A stretch of 64,000 nt of DNA, taken from the NCBI GenBank assembly GCA_017437125.1, contig JAFSBV010000032.1, forward strand, positions 1 to 64,000. Reading direction: 5' to 3'. Under the pieces are notes generated by a model. The model had not been told where the DNA came from. It searched no databases and saw only the letters and a list, made by a program, of their open reading frames with translations. The DNA comes from Bacteroidales bacterium. Its GTDB lineage: Bacteria > Bacteroidota > Bacteroidia > Bacteroidales > UBA932. This document shows, piece after piece, positions 1 to 7,936 of the stretch (position 1 is the stretch's first letter; each line of letters opens with the position of its first letter). A program made the translations under genes and the position numbers.

Positions 1-169
1 GAGCTGTTCTTGTAATTATGGCAGTAAAGATACTCTTAGAGCATATGTTCGTGTGATGATATTTCATAATTACATTTTACATACACGATGTCGCGTTCGT
101 AGGTTTAGTTTATCCCATTGGCTATATACCCAAAACGGACTAAACTTATTTTTGCGGTGGCAGCACTCA
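1..169. other. Non-coding stretch, nothing recognised
   Basis: No convincing gene is seen. A 7-bp inverted repeat (GTTTAGT, then ACTAAAC about 30 nt later) lies near 103-146, and a TATTTTTG box resembling a Bacteroidota -7 element is at 147-154 on the plus strand, but no reading frame follows it. The stretch sits beyond the terminator of the minus-strand tRNA gene. Confidence 0.4.
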
Positions 170-224
170 AAAAAAGATGCTGACGAAAAGAGAAAGACGC
201 TTAATCTTCTTTTTTCGCCAGCAT
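170..224 (-). terminator. Intrinsic terminator downstream of tRNA-Ser
   Basis: Read on the minus strand, an arm starting ATGCTGGCGAAAA (from 224) pairs with TTTTCGTCAGCAT (ending at 177) with a single mismatch, and the hairpin is followed by a run of seven T. This is a strong rho-independent terminator for transcripts coming from the tRNA-Ser gene. Confidence 0.7.
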
Positions 225-247
225 TTGTCTTAAAAAATCAAAAAAAA

Positions 248-313
248 TACACCCAACCTTGATTTTTGGGTGTAAAAATGGGTGTAAATCTCGTAACTAC
301 TTGATTTACACCC
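248..313. repeat. Cluster of four GGGTGTA motifs, two per strand
   Basis: GGGTGTA occurs on the plus strand at 268-274 and 280-286 and on the minus strand at 248-254 and 307-313. The inner pair extends to an 11-bp perfect inverted repeat, GGGTGTAAATC at 280-290 and its complement at 303-313. The cluster lies directly 3' of tRNA-Ser. Such clusters can be integrase-binding sites of an element inserted at a tRNA, or a hairpin in the tRNA trailer; no integrase gene is present in the window. Confidence 0.5.
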
Positions 314-317
314 TTAT

Positions 318-405
318 TGGCGGAGAGTGAGGGATTCGAACCCCCGGACCCGTTAAGATCAACGGTTTTCAAGACCGCCGCATTCGACCACTCTGCCAAC
401 TCTCC
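318..405 (-). tRNA. tRNA-Ser (anticodon TGA), 3' CCA encoded
   Basis: The acceptor stem GGAGAGT (405 downwards) pairs with ACTCTCC at 328-322. The anticodon loop CTTGAAA contains TGA, which reads UCA serine codons. A long variable arm typical of class II tRNAs follows, then the T-loop GGTTCGAATCC. The discriminator base is G and the next three bases are CCA, so the 3' end is encoded. Spurious reading frames cross this gene on both strands. Confidence 0.97.
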
Positions 406-450
406 AATATGTTTCCCTTTCGTAAGGGAATGCAAAGGTACGAATAAATT

Positions 451-1065
451 TTATTTCTCCAAATTTATTTTCACTTTTTCTTTATTTTCCTCTTCCTTGG
501 CGAAATATCGGTAGTGGAAAAGGATCAGATAGAATGATCCGCATGTCACACAGCTGTCAGCGAAATTGAATACAGCACCGAAGAAGGTACGCGGATATTC
601 CATCCATGGAAGCTTATAGTCGAACAGAGGAAAATAGAACATGTCCACAACCTGTCCGAACATGAATGCGAAAGGTGCACCTGGAGTCACCGTTTCAGGC
701 CATATGAGGCCATAGAAGAAGCAATCGACGATGTTTCCCATCGCACCGGCCGTTATCATGGTGAGACCCACAAGCACTCCGGTCGGAGTCTCCGGATTCT
801 TGGCCAGCTTTCCAATCCAGCGGAACAGCACCACGAAAAGCACGATACGGAACAGAGACAGCAGGATCTTGCCCCACAGACCTCCGAAAGCCATGCCGAA
901 CGCCATTCCCTTATTGAGGACGAAATGGAGCTTGAACCAGTCTCCGATGACATCAATGGTCTCCCCCAGGTCCATATTTGTCTTGACCAGAACCTTGATG
1001 ATCTGGTCAATGACAACTAATATGGCGCCGAGGATGAAAAGCTTTTTACCTTTTGAAAGCTTCAT
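451..1065 (-). CDS. lspA: Lipoprotein signal peptidase (signal peptidase II)
   Basis: Inner-membrane aspartyl protease that cleaves the signal peptide of diacylated prolipoproteins just before the lipid-bearing cysteine. Seen in the sequence: 204 residues with four hydrophobic segments (about 10-27, 66-84, 98-115 and 170-187), the conserved NKGMAFG near residue 51, and the two catalytic blocks NIVD (Asp114) and FNFAD (Asp170). It is somewhat longer than typical LspA (about 160-170) because of a loop around residues 120-160. It follows the TraR/DksA gene with a 5-nt gap, the usual Bacteroidota order ileS-traR-lspA. The many lipoproteins in this window depend on it. Confidence 0.95.
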   Translation of the reverse strand: MKLSKGKKLFILGAILVVIDQIIKVLVKTNMDLGETIDVIGDWFKLHFVLNKGMAFGMAFGGLWGKILLSLFRIVLFVVLFRWIGKLAKNPETPTGVLVGLTMITAGAMGNIVDCFFYGLIWPETVTPGAPFAFMFGQVVDMFYFPLFDYKLPWMEYPRTFFGAVFNFADSCVTCGSFYLILFHYRYFAKEEENKEKVKINLEK

Positions 1066-1070
1066 ACGGA

Positions 1071-1481
1071 CTATTTATTCTTGTTCATCATCTCCTTTGC
1101 CTCAACTGTAAGGGTTGCATGAGGCACAAGGCGAAGTCTCTCCTTAGGGATGAGCTTTCCTGTCATACGGCATACTCCGTATGTCTTGTTCTCGATCCTT
1201 ATAAGGGCGGCTTCAAGATTCTGGATGAACTTGTACTGACGCTGGGCAAGAGCACCGGCCTCTTCCTTGGAAAGAGTCATCGCACCTTCTTCCATTACCT
1301 TGAAAGTAGGTGATGTATCTTCAATATCGTTGCTTGAATCGTGTGTGACGATGTCACGAAGAGTCTTGTATTCCTTCTTCGCCTTTTCAAGCATCTCAAT
1401 GATAATGGCCTTGAACTCCTGGAGTTCCTCATCACTGTAACGGACCTTCACCTCAGGGGTGTTCTTTATTTCTTCTGCCAT
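1071..1481 (-). CDS. TraR/DksA-family regulator, zinc finger degenerate
   Basis: A small coiled-coil protein of the DksA/TraR family, which binds the RNA polymerase secondary channel. Its 136 residues hold an acidic helical first half and, near the C-terminus, the family block YGVCRMTGKLIPKERL (about 101-116). Canonical members coordinate zinc with four cysteines; only Cys104 remains here, so the finger cannot bind zinc in the usual way. This degenerate form is, to my knowledge, normal in Bacteroidota. It lies between ileS and lspA and is probably co-transcribed with them. Its exact regulatory effect cannot be told from sequence. Confidence 0.85.
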   Translation of the reverse strand: MAEEIKNTPEVKVRYSDEELQEFKAIIIEMLEKAKKEYKTLRDIVTHDSSNDIEDTSPTFKVMEEGAMTLSKEEAGALAQRQYKFIQNLEAALIRIENKTYGVCRMTGKLIPKERLRLVPHATLTVEAKEMMNKNK

Positions 1482-1518
1482 AGTGTTATTTGTTTTTATA
1501 GTTTAGTATTCTTGTTCA

Positions 1519-1558
1519 GATCCCTCGACAAGCTCGGGATTGCCCCGATCTCGGGATG
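1519..1558. repeat. Dispersed hairpin repeat (ATCCC/GGGAT type)
   Basis: Sits between ileS and the TraR gene. ATCCC at 1520-1524 pairs with GGGAT at 1536-1540, enclosing the internal TC/TC mismatch and CAAG loop seen in the other family members. A second partial copy (CGATCTCGGGAT) follows immediately. Same family as the repeats at 5930, 6132, 10994, 49303 and 55784. Confidence 0.75.
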
Positions 1559-1562
1559 TATA

Positions 1563-4500
1563 TCAGCGTCTCGCAACCGAAATGCGGATCGAGCCCTCAT
1601 TCCACTCGACCTCCGGAGCATCTCCGGCCTCTGCAAGAGGAGCAGCCTCAACTGAGAGCGCGAGAGTCTGAGCAGCAACATAATCCGCGAAATTAGCCAT
1701 TGATGCGGCGATTTCAGCACCATCCTCACCGTCGGCATATATCTTTACGTCAATCTTGTCGGTCACGTCAAATCCACTGCTCTTACGGAGATTCTGGATA
1801 CGGTTGATGAGCTCACGTGCCACACCCTCCTGCTTCAGAGCTTCCGTGATGGTGATATCAAGCGCGATAGTCATAGAACCTTCAGTTGCAACAAGCCAGC
1901 CAGGCATATCCTCTGAGGAAATTTCATAGTCGCCCTTATTGAGAGTGACATCGCCTGAAGGCAGGTTCAGAACATATCCCGTGCCAGAAGCCTCAGATGC
2001 CTGGATCGCATTGATCACATCCTGATCAAGTGTTCCGAATGCAGCCGCGATCTCCTTCATCTGCTTTCCGTAAATCTTTCCGAGAGTCTTGAAATTCGGC
2101 TTGATCTTCTTCGTGATGAGACCGGCTGTATCAGAAATGAATTCCGCCTCTTTTACATTCACTTCATTGAGTATCAGATTCTTTACAAGCTCAAGCTGCT
2201 CTTTTACATGCTCATCAAGAACAGGGATGATGATCTTTGAAAGCGGCTTGCGCACATTGATCTCAGCCTTGCGGCGAAGTGCAAGAACCATTGATGTAGC
2301 CCTCTGGGCAAGTGCCATACGCTCCTCGAGATCCTTGTCAACTACAGTCTCGTCATATGCAGGCATAGCCACATAGTGAACTGACTCCTCGCCCTCGACA
2401 AGGTCAAGGAAGAGACGGTCCATGAAGAACGGAGCAATCGGTGCGGCAAGCTTAGCAACGGCAACAAGCACCTGATAGAGTGTCTGATATGCCGAAAGCT
2501 TGTCAGTATCCATCGTACCGCCCCAGAAACGCTTTCTACCGAGACGTACATACCAGTTGCTGACATGGTCGCAGACAAAATCCTGGATCAGACGGCCGGC
2601 TGTGGTTATATCATAGTCCTCATAAGCGGCAACGACATCCTTCACGAGCGTATTGAGCAGTGAGATCACCCATCTGTCAATCTCAGGACGCTGGTCCATA
2701 GGGACAGCCTCTGTCGAAGGATCGAATCCGTCGATATTCGCATAGAGAGCGAAGAACGAATATGTATTGTACAATGTTCCGAAGAACTTGCGGCGCACCT
2801 CGTCAACACCGTTTGCATCAAAGCGGAGATTGTCCCAAGGCTGTGAATTGGTAAGCATATACCACCTCAACGCATCCGCTCCATATGTATCGAGAGCCCA
2901 GAACGGATCGACGGCATTGCCGAGTCTCTTACTCATCTTGTTACCGTCCTTATCAAGCACCAATCCATTGGAAATCACACGCTTAAACGCGCACTTGTCG
3001 CTCACCATGGTATTGATAGCATGGAGGGTATAGAACCATCCTCGGGTCTGATCGACACCCTCGGCGATAAAGTCAGCAGTGATGCCGAACTTCTCAGAGT
3101 CAAGGTTGCGGAGACCTTCCTGAGCATATGGCATGGCTCCTGAATCGAACCATACATCGATGAGGTCGAGCTCACGAACCATCTTCTTTCCGCTGTCGGA
3201 AACGAGGAAGATATTGTCAACATACGGACGGTGGATATCTATCTTGTCATAGTTCTCCTTCGACATGTCCTCCGGATCGAATCCCTTGGCTGCGAAAGGA
3301 TTCTCTGTCATGAAGCCTGCTGCCACGGCTTTGTCTATTTCGGCATAAAGCTCCTTGATCGAACCGATGCACTTGGCTTCCTTTCCATCCTCTGTCTGCC
3401 AGATAGGAAGCGGCGTACCCCAGTAACGGCTTCTCGAAAGGTTCCAGTCCTGGATGTTCTCGAGCCATTTTCCGAAACGGCCCGTACCAGTTGATTCCGG
3501 TTTCCAAGTGATGGTATCATTGAGTTCCATCATCCTCTCGCGAACCGCTGTGGTCTTGATGAACCATGAGTTGAGCGGATAATAGAGCACAGGCTTGTCT
3601 GTACGCCAGCAGTGCGGATAGTTATGAGTATGCTTCTCGATGCGGAAAGCCTTGTTCTGCTGCTTGAGCATCACGCAGATGTCAACGTCAAGTGTAGGAG
3701 CATCTTCCGGAAGCTCTGCATCATATGCGTTCTTCACGTAGCGTCCGGCCCACTCGGCATAATCCGGTGACATGTTCGCAGCCGCATATTCAGGATCGAG
3801 ATCCTCGATACGGAAGAAACGTCCGCGAAGGTCAACCTGAGCCTGAAGATCGCCGTTTCTATCGACTACCTGAAGTCCTGGAACGCCTGCAAGTCTTGCA
3901 ACCTTGGCGTCATCGGCACCGAATGTAGGAGCGATATGAACGATACCTGTACCGTCCTCTGTAGTCACATAGTCACCAGGAATCACTCTGAATGCACCTT
4001 CTCCTGGGTTGAACCATGGAATGAGCTGCTCATAGCTGATACCCACGAGATCGGTTCCCTTGAGGGTTCCTTCAAGCACCTTGAAAGGAACGAGCTTGTC
4101 GCCAGGCTTGTAATCCTCAAGCTTGAGTTCGGCAGCCTTAGGGCTGAAATGGGCATTCACAAGGGCCTGAGCGACCACATAAAGGGCAGGCTGGCCTGTA
4201 TATGGATTGAACGAAAGAACTCGTACATAGTCGATATTAGGGCCTACACAGAGGGCTGTATTCGACGGAAGAGTCCAAGGGGTGGTCGTCCATGCAAGGA
4301 TATATGCAGGAACACCCTCGCTGAAGAGGAACTCGGACTTCTCGTCACGGATCACCGCGAACTGAGCCACGGCAGTAGTATCCTTCACGTCACGATAGCA
4401 GCCAGGCTGGTTGAGCTCATGAGTACTCAGACCTGTACCCGCTGCAGGAGAATACGGCTGGATGGACTTTCCTTTGTAAAGGAGACCCTTGTCATAGATC

Positions 4501-4994
4501 TTCTTGAGAAGATACCAGAGAGTCTCGATATAGCGGTTGTCATATGTGATGTACGGATCATTCATATCGACCCAATAGCCGACACGCTCCGTCATGTTCA
4601 CCCACTCGGCAGTATATTTCATGACCTCCTTGCGGCAGGCATCATTATACTCCTCTACGCTGATCTTGGTTCCGATATCCTCCTTGGTGATGCCGAGCAT
4701 CTTCTCCACTCCAAGCTCCACCGGAAGTCCGTGCGTATCCCATCCGGCACGGCGGTTCACCTTATATCCGCTCTGGGTCTTGTAACGGCAGATGGCGTCC
4801 TTGATGGAACGAGCCATGACATGATGTATGCCCGGCATACCATTGGCAGAAGGCGGGCCTTCGAAGAAAATGAATTCAGGGGCACCTTCTCTCAATTCAA
4901 GCGACTTCTCGAACGCATGGTTCTTTCTCCATCTGTCAAGCACCTCATTGCCTGTCGCAACGAGATCAAGACCTTTATACTCGGTAAATTTCAT
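1563..4994 (-). CDS. ileS: Isoleucyl-tRNA synthetase
   Basis: Charges tRNA-Ile with isoleucine in the cytoplasm. The 1143-residue class I synthetase shows the HIGH-type motif as PGIHHV around residues 54-59, the KMSKR loop at about residue 686, an editing (CP1) insertion between them, and the C-terminal anticodon-binding region. Length fits the long bacterial/eukaryote-like IleS found in Bacteroidota. The start ATG at 4994 is followed by MKFTEYKGLD, the usual beginning. It is divergent from cvpA; a TATATTTG box at 5064-5057 on the minus strand is a plausible promoter. The TraR and lspA genes follow downstream. Confidence 0.97.
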   Translation of the reverse strand: MKFTEYKGLDLVATGNEVLDRWRKNHAFEKSLELREGAPEFIFFEGPPSANGMPGIHHVMARSIKDAICRYKTQSGYKVNRRAGWDTHGLPVELGVEKMLGITKEDIGTKISVEEYNDACRKEVMKYTAEWVNMTERVGYWVDMNDPYITYDNRYIETLWYLLKKIYDKGLLYKGKSIQPYSPAAGTGLSTHELNQPGCYRDVKDTTAVAQFAVIRDEKSEFLFSEGVPAYILAWTTTPWTLPSNTALCVGPNIDYVRVLSFNPYTGQPALYVVAQALVNAHFSPKAAELKLEDYKPGDKLVPFKVLEGTLKGTDLVGISYEQLIPWFNPGEGAFRVIPGDYVTTEDGTGIVHIAPTFGADDAKVARLAGVPGLQVVDRNGDLQAQVDLRGRFFRIEDLDPEYAAANMSPDYAEWAGRYVKNAYDAELPEDAPTLDVDICVMLKQQNKAFRIEKHTHNYPHCWRTDKPVLYYPLNSWFIKTTAVRERMMELNDTITWKPESTGTGRFGKWLENIQDWNLSRSRYWGTPLPIWQTEDGKEAKCIGSIKELYAEIDKAVAAGFMTENPFAAKGFDPEDMSKENYDKIDIHRPYVDNIFLVSDSGKKMVRELDLIDVWFDSGAMPYAQEGLRNLDSEKFGITADFIAEGVDQTRGWFYTLHAINTMVSDKCAFKRVISNGLVLDKDGNKMSKRLGNAVDPFWALDTYGADALRWYMLTNSQPWDNLRFDANGVDEVRRKFFGTLYNTYSFFALYANIDGFDPSTEAVPMDQRPEIDRWVISLLNTLVKDVVAAYEDYDITTAGRLIQDFVCDHVSNWYVRLGRKRFWGGTMDTDKLSAYQTLYQVLVAVAKLAAPIAPFFMDRLFLDLVEGEESVHYVAMPAYDETVVDKDLEERMALAQRATSMVLALRRKAEINVRKPLSKIIIPVLDEHVKEQLELVKNLILNEVNVKEAEFISDTAGLITKKIKPNFKTLGKIYGKQMKEIAAAFGTLDQDVINAIQASEASGTGYVLNLPSGDVTLNKGDYEISSEDMPGWLVATEGSMTIALDITITEALKQEGVARELINRIQNLRKSSGFDVTDKIDVKIYADGEDGAEIAASMANFADYVAAQTLALSVEAAPLAEAGDAPEVEWNEGSIRISVARR

Positions 4995-5012
4995 AGTATG
5001 ATTGAAAATAAT

Positions 5013-5082
5013 TATCTATTTTTGCATCCGGTTTCAAGGCCGGATTTTTTCAAACTGCAAATATACAATTTTTACGAGGAAT
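5013..5082. promoter_or_regulatory. Divergent ileS/cvpA promoter region
   Basis: The minus strand carries TATATTTG (5064-5057), matching the Bacteroidota -7 box, for ileS. The plus strand carries TATTTTTG (5017-5024) towards cvpA. Between them lies TCCGG, 8 nt, CCGGA (5027-5044) followed on the plus strand by six T, which looks like a small terminator; it may block readthrough coming from antisense of ileS. An AGGA-containing ribosome-binding site (5074-5080) precedes the cvpA start. Confidence 0.5.
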
Positions 5083-5580
5083 ATGAACATATTGGATATC
5101 ATTCTTTTGATCTGCTTCGTTCCTGCCGTTGTGCAAGGTTTCAGAAAAGGCTTTATTTCCCAGGTGATAGCCATCATATCCATCATTGCTGGCGTATGGC
5201 TGTCGTTCCGTTTCGCCACTATCGTCAGCGGCTGGCTCGGACAGTATATCCAAGGTTCTGAGCAGGTAATGAAGATTGTAGCGTTCGCTCTCATTTTCAT
5301 CGCTGTAATCGCGGTCCTGACTTTGGTTGGAAAGCTCCTGGAAGGTACGGTCAAGCTGATCATGCTCGGATGGCTGAACCGTCTTCTTGGAGTGGTATTC
5401 TCGCTTATCAGCGCAGGGCTAATCGTCGGGCTCGTGATAATGGCCTTCTGTTCGCTCAACAACACCTTCCAGTTCGTCAGCGAGGATGTATTGAATTCAT
5501 CAGTCCTTTTCCCTCCCCTCAAGGACATGGCCTATACCGTTTTCCCATATCTGAAAGAACTCTTCTTCTGGAACAAATAA
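5083..5580 (+). CDS. cvpA: CvpA family inner-membrane protein
   Basis: 165-residue membrane protein of the CvpA family (named for colicin V production; its biochemical role is unsettled). The family signature is visible as ILDIILLICFVPAVVQGFRKG at the start, the paired hydrophobic helices around residues 5-40, and two further ones around 65-85 and 105-125. The frame is open further upstream, but the ATG at 5083 is chosen because it follows an AGGA ribosome-binding site and gives the normal family N-terminus. It ends 7 nt before tsaB and is probably co-transcribed with it. Confidence 0.85.
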   Translation: MNILDIILLICFVPAVVQGFRKGFISQVIAIISIIAGVWLSFRFATIVSGWLGQYIQGSEQVMKIVAFALIFIAVIAVLTLVGKLLEGTVKLIMLGWLNRLLGVVFSLISAGLIVGLVIMAFCSLNNTFQFVSEDVLNSSVLFPPLKDMAYTVFPYLKELFFWNK

Positions 5581-5587
5581 GAAAAAG

Positions 5588-6487
5588 ATGGAAAGAATCA
5601 TACTCATAGAGACCTCTACGGCACTGTGCTCTACCGCCCTGGCAGAGAACGGGGAAATCGTTTCATATCGCGAAAGCTCCGCGCCTAAGGCCCACGCCTC
5701 ACTCACGGCTGTATTCATCCAGGAAATGCTCGCAGAGCGCGACTTGTCGCTCTCTGATTGCGATGCCATATGTGTAAGCAAAGGACCGGGATCATATACC
5801 GGCCTCAGAGTAGGTGTTTCCACTGCGAAGGGACTCTGTTTCGGAAGCGGAAAGCCTCTTCTTGCCGTCGGAACTCTCGACACCCTTGTCGCACAGGCCT
5901 CCGCAGAGCGTCTTTCTGACTCATTTGCATGTCATCCTGAGTTGCCTGCATGTCTTCCTGATAGTTCCTGTCATCCTGAGCGGAGCGAAGGATCTCCTTT
6001 CCGCTTCATCATCCCGATGATCGACGCCAGACGCATGGAGGTTTACACCGCCGTCTTCACAGCATCCGATCTGAACGGAGTTAGCCTCCTTTCAGACGAT
6101 TCCGCTGCCACTCCAAGCGCATCAACTGCCTTCCCGAGCGAAGCAATTGTCATCCCGAGCGAAGCAATTGTCATCCCGAGCGAAGCCGAGGGATCTACAC
6201 ACTATACCCAGACCACGGAAACCGCCCCTATGATCATAGACGAAAACAGCTTTGCAGAATACCTGGAGCAGGGTCCTTGTCTATTCATCGGAGACGGAGC
6301 CGGCAAATGTGCCGATGTCATAAAGCACCCGAACGCCCGCTTCTGCCAGTGCCAGCCTAAGGCATCCTCGATGTTGGAACCAGCTTTGGCAGCCTTCCGC
6401 GCCGGAGACTTCAAGGACGTAGCCTACTTCGAACCGTTCTACCTAAAGGAATTTGTCGCGACAGTCAGCAAAAAGAATCTCTGGTAG
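5588..6487 (+). CDS. tsaB: tRNA threonylcarbamoyladenosine protein TsaB, with repeat insertions
   Basis: Partner of TsaD in making the t6A37 base of ANN-decoding tRNAs. Core motifs are normal: IETSTALCSTAL at the start, KGPGSYTGLRVG (about 65-76), IPMIDARRMEVYTA (about 142-155) and the C-terminal FEPFYLKEF. The protein is 299 residues, against about 230 for typical homologues. The excess is two blocks, roughly residues 113-137 (containing CHPERSEGS) and 172-208 (containing SEAIVIP twice, then SEAEGS), which are translations of the dispersed hairpin repeat. Both lie in variable loops and keep the frame open, so the protein is probably functional. The transposase locus lies just downstream. Confidence 0.93.
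   Translation: MERIILIETSTALCSTALAENGEIVSYRESSAPKAHASLTAVFIQEMLAERDLSLSDCDAICVSKGPGSYTGLRVGVSTAKGLCFGSGKPLLAVGTLDTLVAQASAERLSDSFACHPELPACLPDSSCHPERSEGSPFRFIIPMIDARRMEVYTAVFTASDLNGVSLLSDDSAATPSASTAFPSEAIVIPSEAIVIPSEAEGSTHYTQTTETAPMIIDENSFAEYLEQGPCLFIGDGAGKCADVIKHPNARFCQCQPKASSMLEPALAAFRAGDFKDVAYFEPFYLKEFVATVSKKNLW
5930..5994. repeat. Hairpin repeat inserted in tsaB, cluster 1
   Basis: One full 26-nt copy at 5969-5994 (ATCCT pairing with AGGAT around a GAGCGGAGCGA core) preceded by two partial copies, TGTCATCCTGAG (5930-5941) and TGTCTTCCTGA (5951-5961). In tsaB's frame the full copy reads SCHPERSEGS. The block is absent from typical TsaB proteins. Confidence 0.85.
6132..6194. repeat. Hairpin repeat inserted in tsaB, cluster 2, 21-bp tandem
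   Basis: Two identical 21-bp units beginning TCCCGAGCGAAGCAATTG (6132-6152 and 6153-6173) are followed by a complete hairpin copy, TCCCGAGCGAAGCCGAGGGA, at 6174-6194. The unit length is a multiple of three, so each duplication adds seven residues (SEAIVIP) to TsaB without a frameshift. Unit number could vary between strains by replication slippage. Confidence 0.85.
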
Positions 6488-6527
6488 CGGCTCCCAGAAA
6501 CACCATAGAACACCCGGAAAAAACATA

Positions 6528-6570
6528 GGACCCGAACCAAATTCCCAAACAAAGAATCTGGTTCAGGTCC
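6528..6570. repeat. Palindrome downstream of tsaB (GAACCA/TGGTTC type)
   Basis: GGACCcGAACCA at 6528-6539 pairs with TGGTTCaGGTCC at 6559-6570 with one mismatch, leaving a 19-nt loop. No T-run follows, so it is a weak terminator at best. The stem core resembles the two palindromes at 8449-8488 and 8504-8534 on the other side of the transposase locus. Confidence 0.6.
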
Positions 6571-6588
6571 TCCTCTCCATATCTTCTA

Positions 6589-6846
6589 CAACGAAGCGCC
6601 TCTCAGTCCCTCCAGAACCGCCTCGCCAAAACCATTCTTGCAAATACCACCATCCCTCCCCCAGCGAAACCTTTCTCAGCATCCCCACATCCGCCCCGCT
6701 ACCCCAAAACCACCTATTTCCAGCTAATTACTCCAGCGAAGCCTTCCTCTGCCAGCCAACAACCGCTTCGCTACCGAAAAACAGCCCAAAACACCCTTCT
6801 GGGCACAGCGAAGCGAACCACAGACTACCCACCTCCGCCTCGCTAC
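6589..6846 (-). repeat. REP-like palindrome array, 3' side of the transposase gene
   Basis: Four elements start at 6589, 6662, 6734 and 6806, a spacing of 73, 72 and 72 nt. Each is about 41 nt, separated by 31-32 nt of A/C-rich spacer. Read in the transposase direction, three of the four begin with GTAG and the consensus is GTAGCGARGCGG, about 20 variable nt, then GCTTCGCTG, so the two ends are complementary (AGCGAAGC with GCTTCGCT). The element at 6806-6846 directly abuts the transposase stop codon. A GTAG head followed by a palindrome is the classic form of REP elements mobilised by REP-associated tyrosine transposases. Confidence 0.85.
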
Positions 6847-7782
6847 TTAATAATTCATAGCAAGACAACGGGCAACCTGAGCCCTCGGAAGACCAAGATC
6901 CCGGCAAAGCATCTCCGCCAGACGCGCTTTCTCCTGCGGCAACAACATATATACAGACTCCCACCCCATAGCAGGAAGAATCTCATTATCAATCTTTTCG
7001 CACAAGATCAAATCATCCATAGCACGATAGTCAGCCCGTCCATGCTCAAAAGCAAGCATCTGAGACATCGATTGATAACCGATACCCTTTTCAATGACGT
7101 CTAACGTAACAGGAGCACCAGACAACATATCCTTTTCCTGTTCCCTCTGCCATTCCTCTCCCGAAAGACGATTCATATAGTACAAGAATGCCCTGGGCGT
7201 CATAAACATATGTTCCACATCTGAAACATCCAGAACTTTTTCCCGAAGAATCAGACCATTCTTCCCCATCGCATACCCACTCGGACAACTCCTATGATCT
7301 GGCAGATACCTATGGTAAAGATATTCCGGAAGATAATCCTGACAATCGTCCCGTCCCAAAGCATCTCTAAAAAGTGCTCTCGCTGAAGAATGGCTGTATT
7401 CAAAAGGCGTAGAAGTAACACCATGATGGACAGGATTGCGCAGTGTATAACTAAGTGCAGCCAACTTATGGTACAAGCCTTCCAATTCGATTATAAACGG
7501 CGGGCGCAAAAACAAAGAACCCCTACGTAAATACTTGCTGTTAAAGTACCTCGTATAAGTATATCGCTGCATCGTCACAACCTCCTTCGGACATGCCGTA
7601 CGCAAGCATTCATGAACATGGTTTGACATAATGGCATCAGCAAGAAGAGACGACTCCGTCTTTGCAACCGCCAGAGCCAATGCATTGAAATAGTAAACAT
7701 AGTCCTCTTCATCCCTACAGCAGACCTCGTTCCCGGAGGACAAACAAATATGATAAGCCTTTTTCATGACCGCAAAGTTCAC
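6847..7782 (-). CDS. REP-associated tyrosine transposase (Y1/HUH, RAYT)
   Basis: 311-residue single-strand DNA transposase of the IS200/IS605 TnpA superfamily, domesticated RAYT branch. Seen: an N-terminal YHICLSSGN near residue 10 corresponding to the family's Y-H-V-x-x-R-G-N strand, the metal-binding HUH motif as SNHVHECL (His55, His57), a tyrosine-rich helix YTYTRYFNSKYLRRG (74-88) holding the candidate nucleophile, and LRNPVHHGV (115-122) matching the family's ELNPVRAGLV. The C-terminal 90 residues look like a helix-turn-helix extension. An alternative start is Met6 (7767). REP-like palindromes flank it on both sides in the same orientation, so the locus resembles a complete REP-plus-transposase unit. 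No terminal transposon ends or second gene are seen; such genes are usually single-copy and do not move as classical insertion sequences. Confidence 0.88.
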   Translation of the reverse strand: MNFAVMKKAYHICLSSGNEVCCRDEEDYVYYFNALALAVAKTESSLLADAIMSNHVHECLRTACPKEVVTMQRYTYTRYFNSKYLRRGSLFLRPPFIIELEGLYHKLAALSYTLRNPVHHGVTSTPFEYSHSSARALFRDALGRDDCQDYLPEYLYHRYLPDHRSCPSGYAMGKNGLILREKVLDVSDVEHMFMTPRAFLYYMNRLSGEEWQREQEKDMLSGAPVTLDVIEKGIGYQSMSQMLAFEHGRADYRAMDDLILCEKIDNEILPAMGWESVYMLLPQEKARLAEMLCRDLGLPRAQVARCLAMNY

Positions 7783-7936
7783 GACAGTTATCCGTTTACC
7801 GAAAAAGAATACGGATAATTTTTAAAAACGGCCTCAGAACAAACCTGAATGCACATTTTGGAATAAGGATTTGTTTGATTTTTAGAAAAAATAAAACGAA
7901 ATGTTCCACAAAAAGGCGTGGAACACTCAGTTCACT
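7783..7936. other. Upstream region of the transposase with two small inverted repeats
   Basis: TTATCCGT (7788-7795) pairs with ACGGATAA (7811-7818), and TGTTCCAC (7902-7909) pairs with GTGGAACA (7918-7925). The first lies just upstream of the transposase start and could be an operator or part of its leader. No gene is seen. Confidence 0.5.

Noticed and set aside
238..514. Reading frames over tRNA-Ser on both strands (containing [11 protein letters not shown] or [10 protein letters not shown])
   Set aside because: They are translations of the tRNA itself, a familiar false call next to class II tRNA genes.
4995..5060. T-box or other riboswitch in the ileS leader
   Set aside because: The leader is only about 60 nt with one 5-bp hairpin; no T-box sequence or specifier loop is seen.
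3936..5261. A 441-codon plus-strand frame opposite ileS
   Set aside because: It is antisense to a well-supported synthetase, has no recognisable domain, and runs through the ileS promoter into cvpA.
5588..6487. tsaB as a pseudogene
   Set aside because: The frame stays open through both insertions and all core motifs, including the C-terminus, are intact.
6453..6860. A 135-codon plus-strand frame with a 24-residue periodicity, and a similar one at 7901-8266
   Set aside because: The period is just the 72-nt repeat spacing, which is divisible by three. Composition is Pro/Ser/Lys-rich with no ribosome-binding site, and the frame runs through palindromes.
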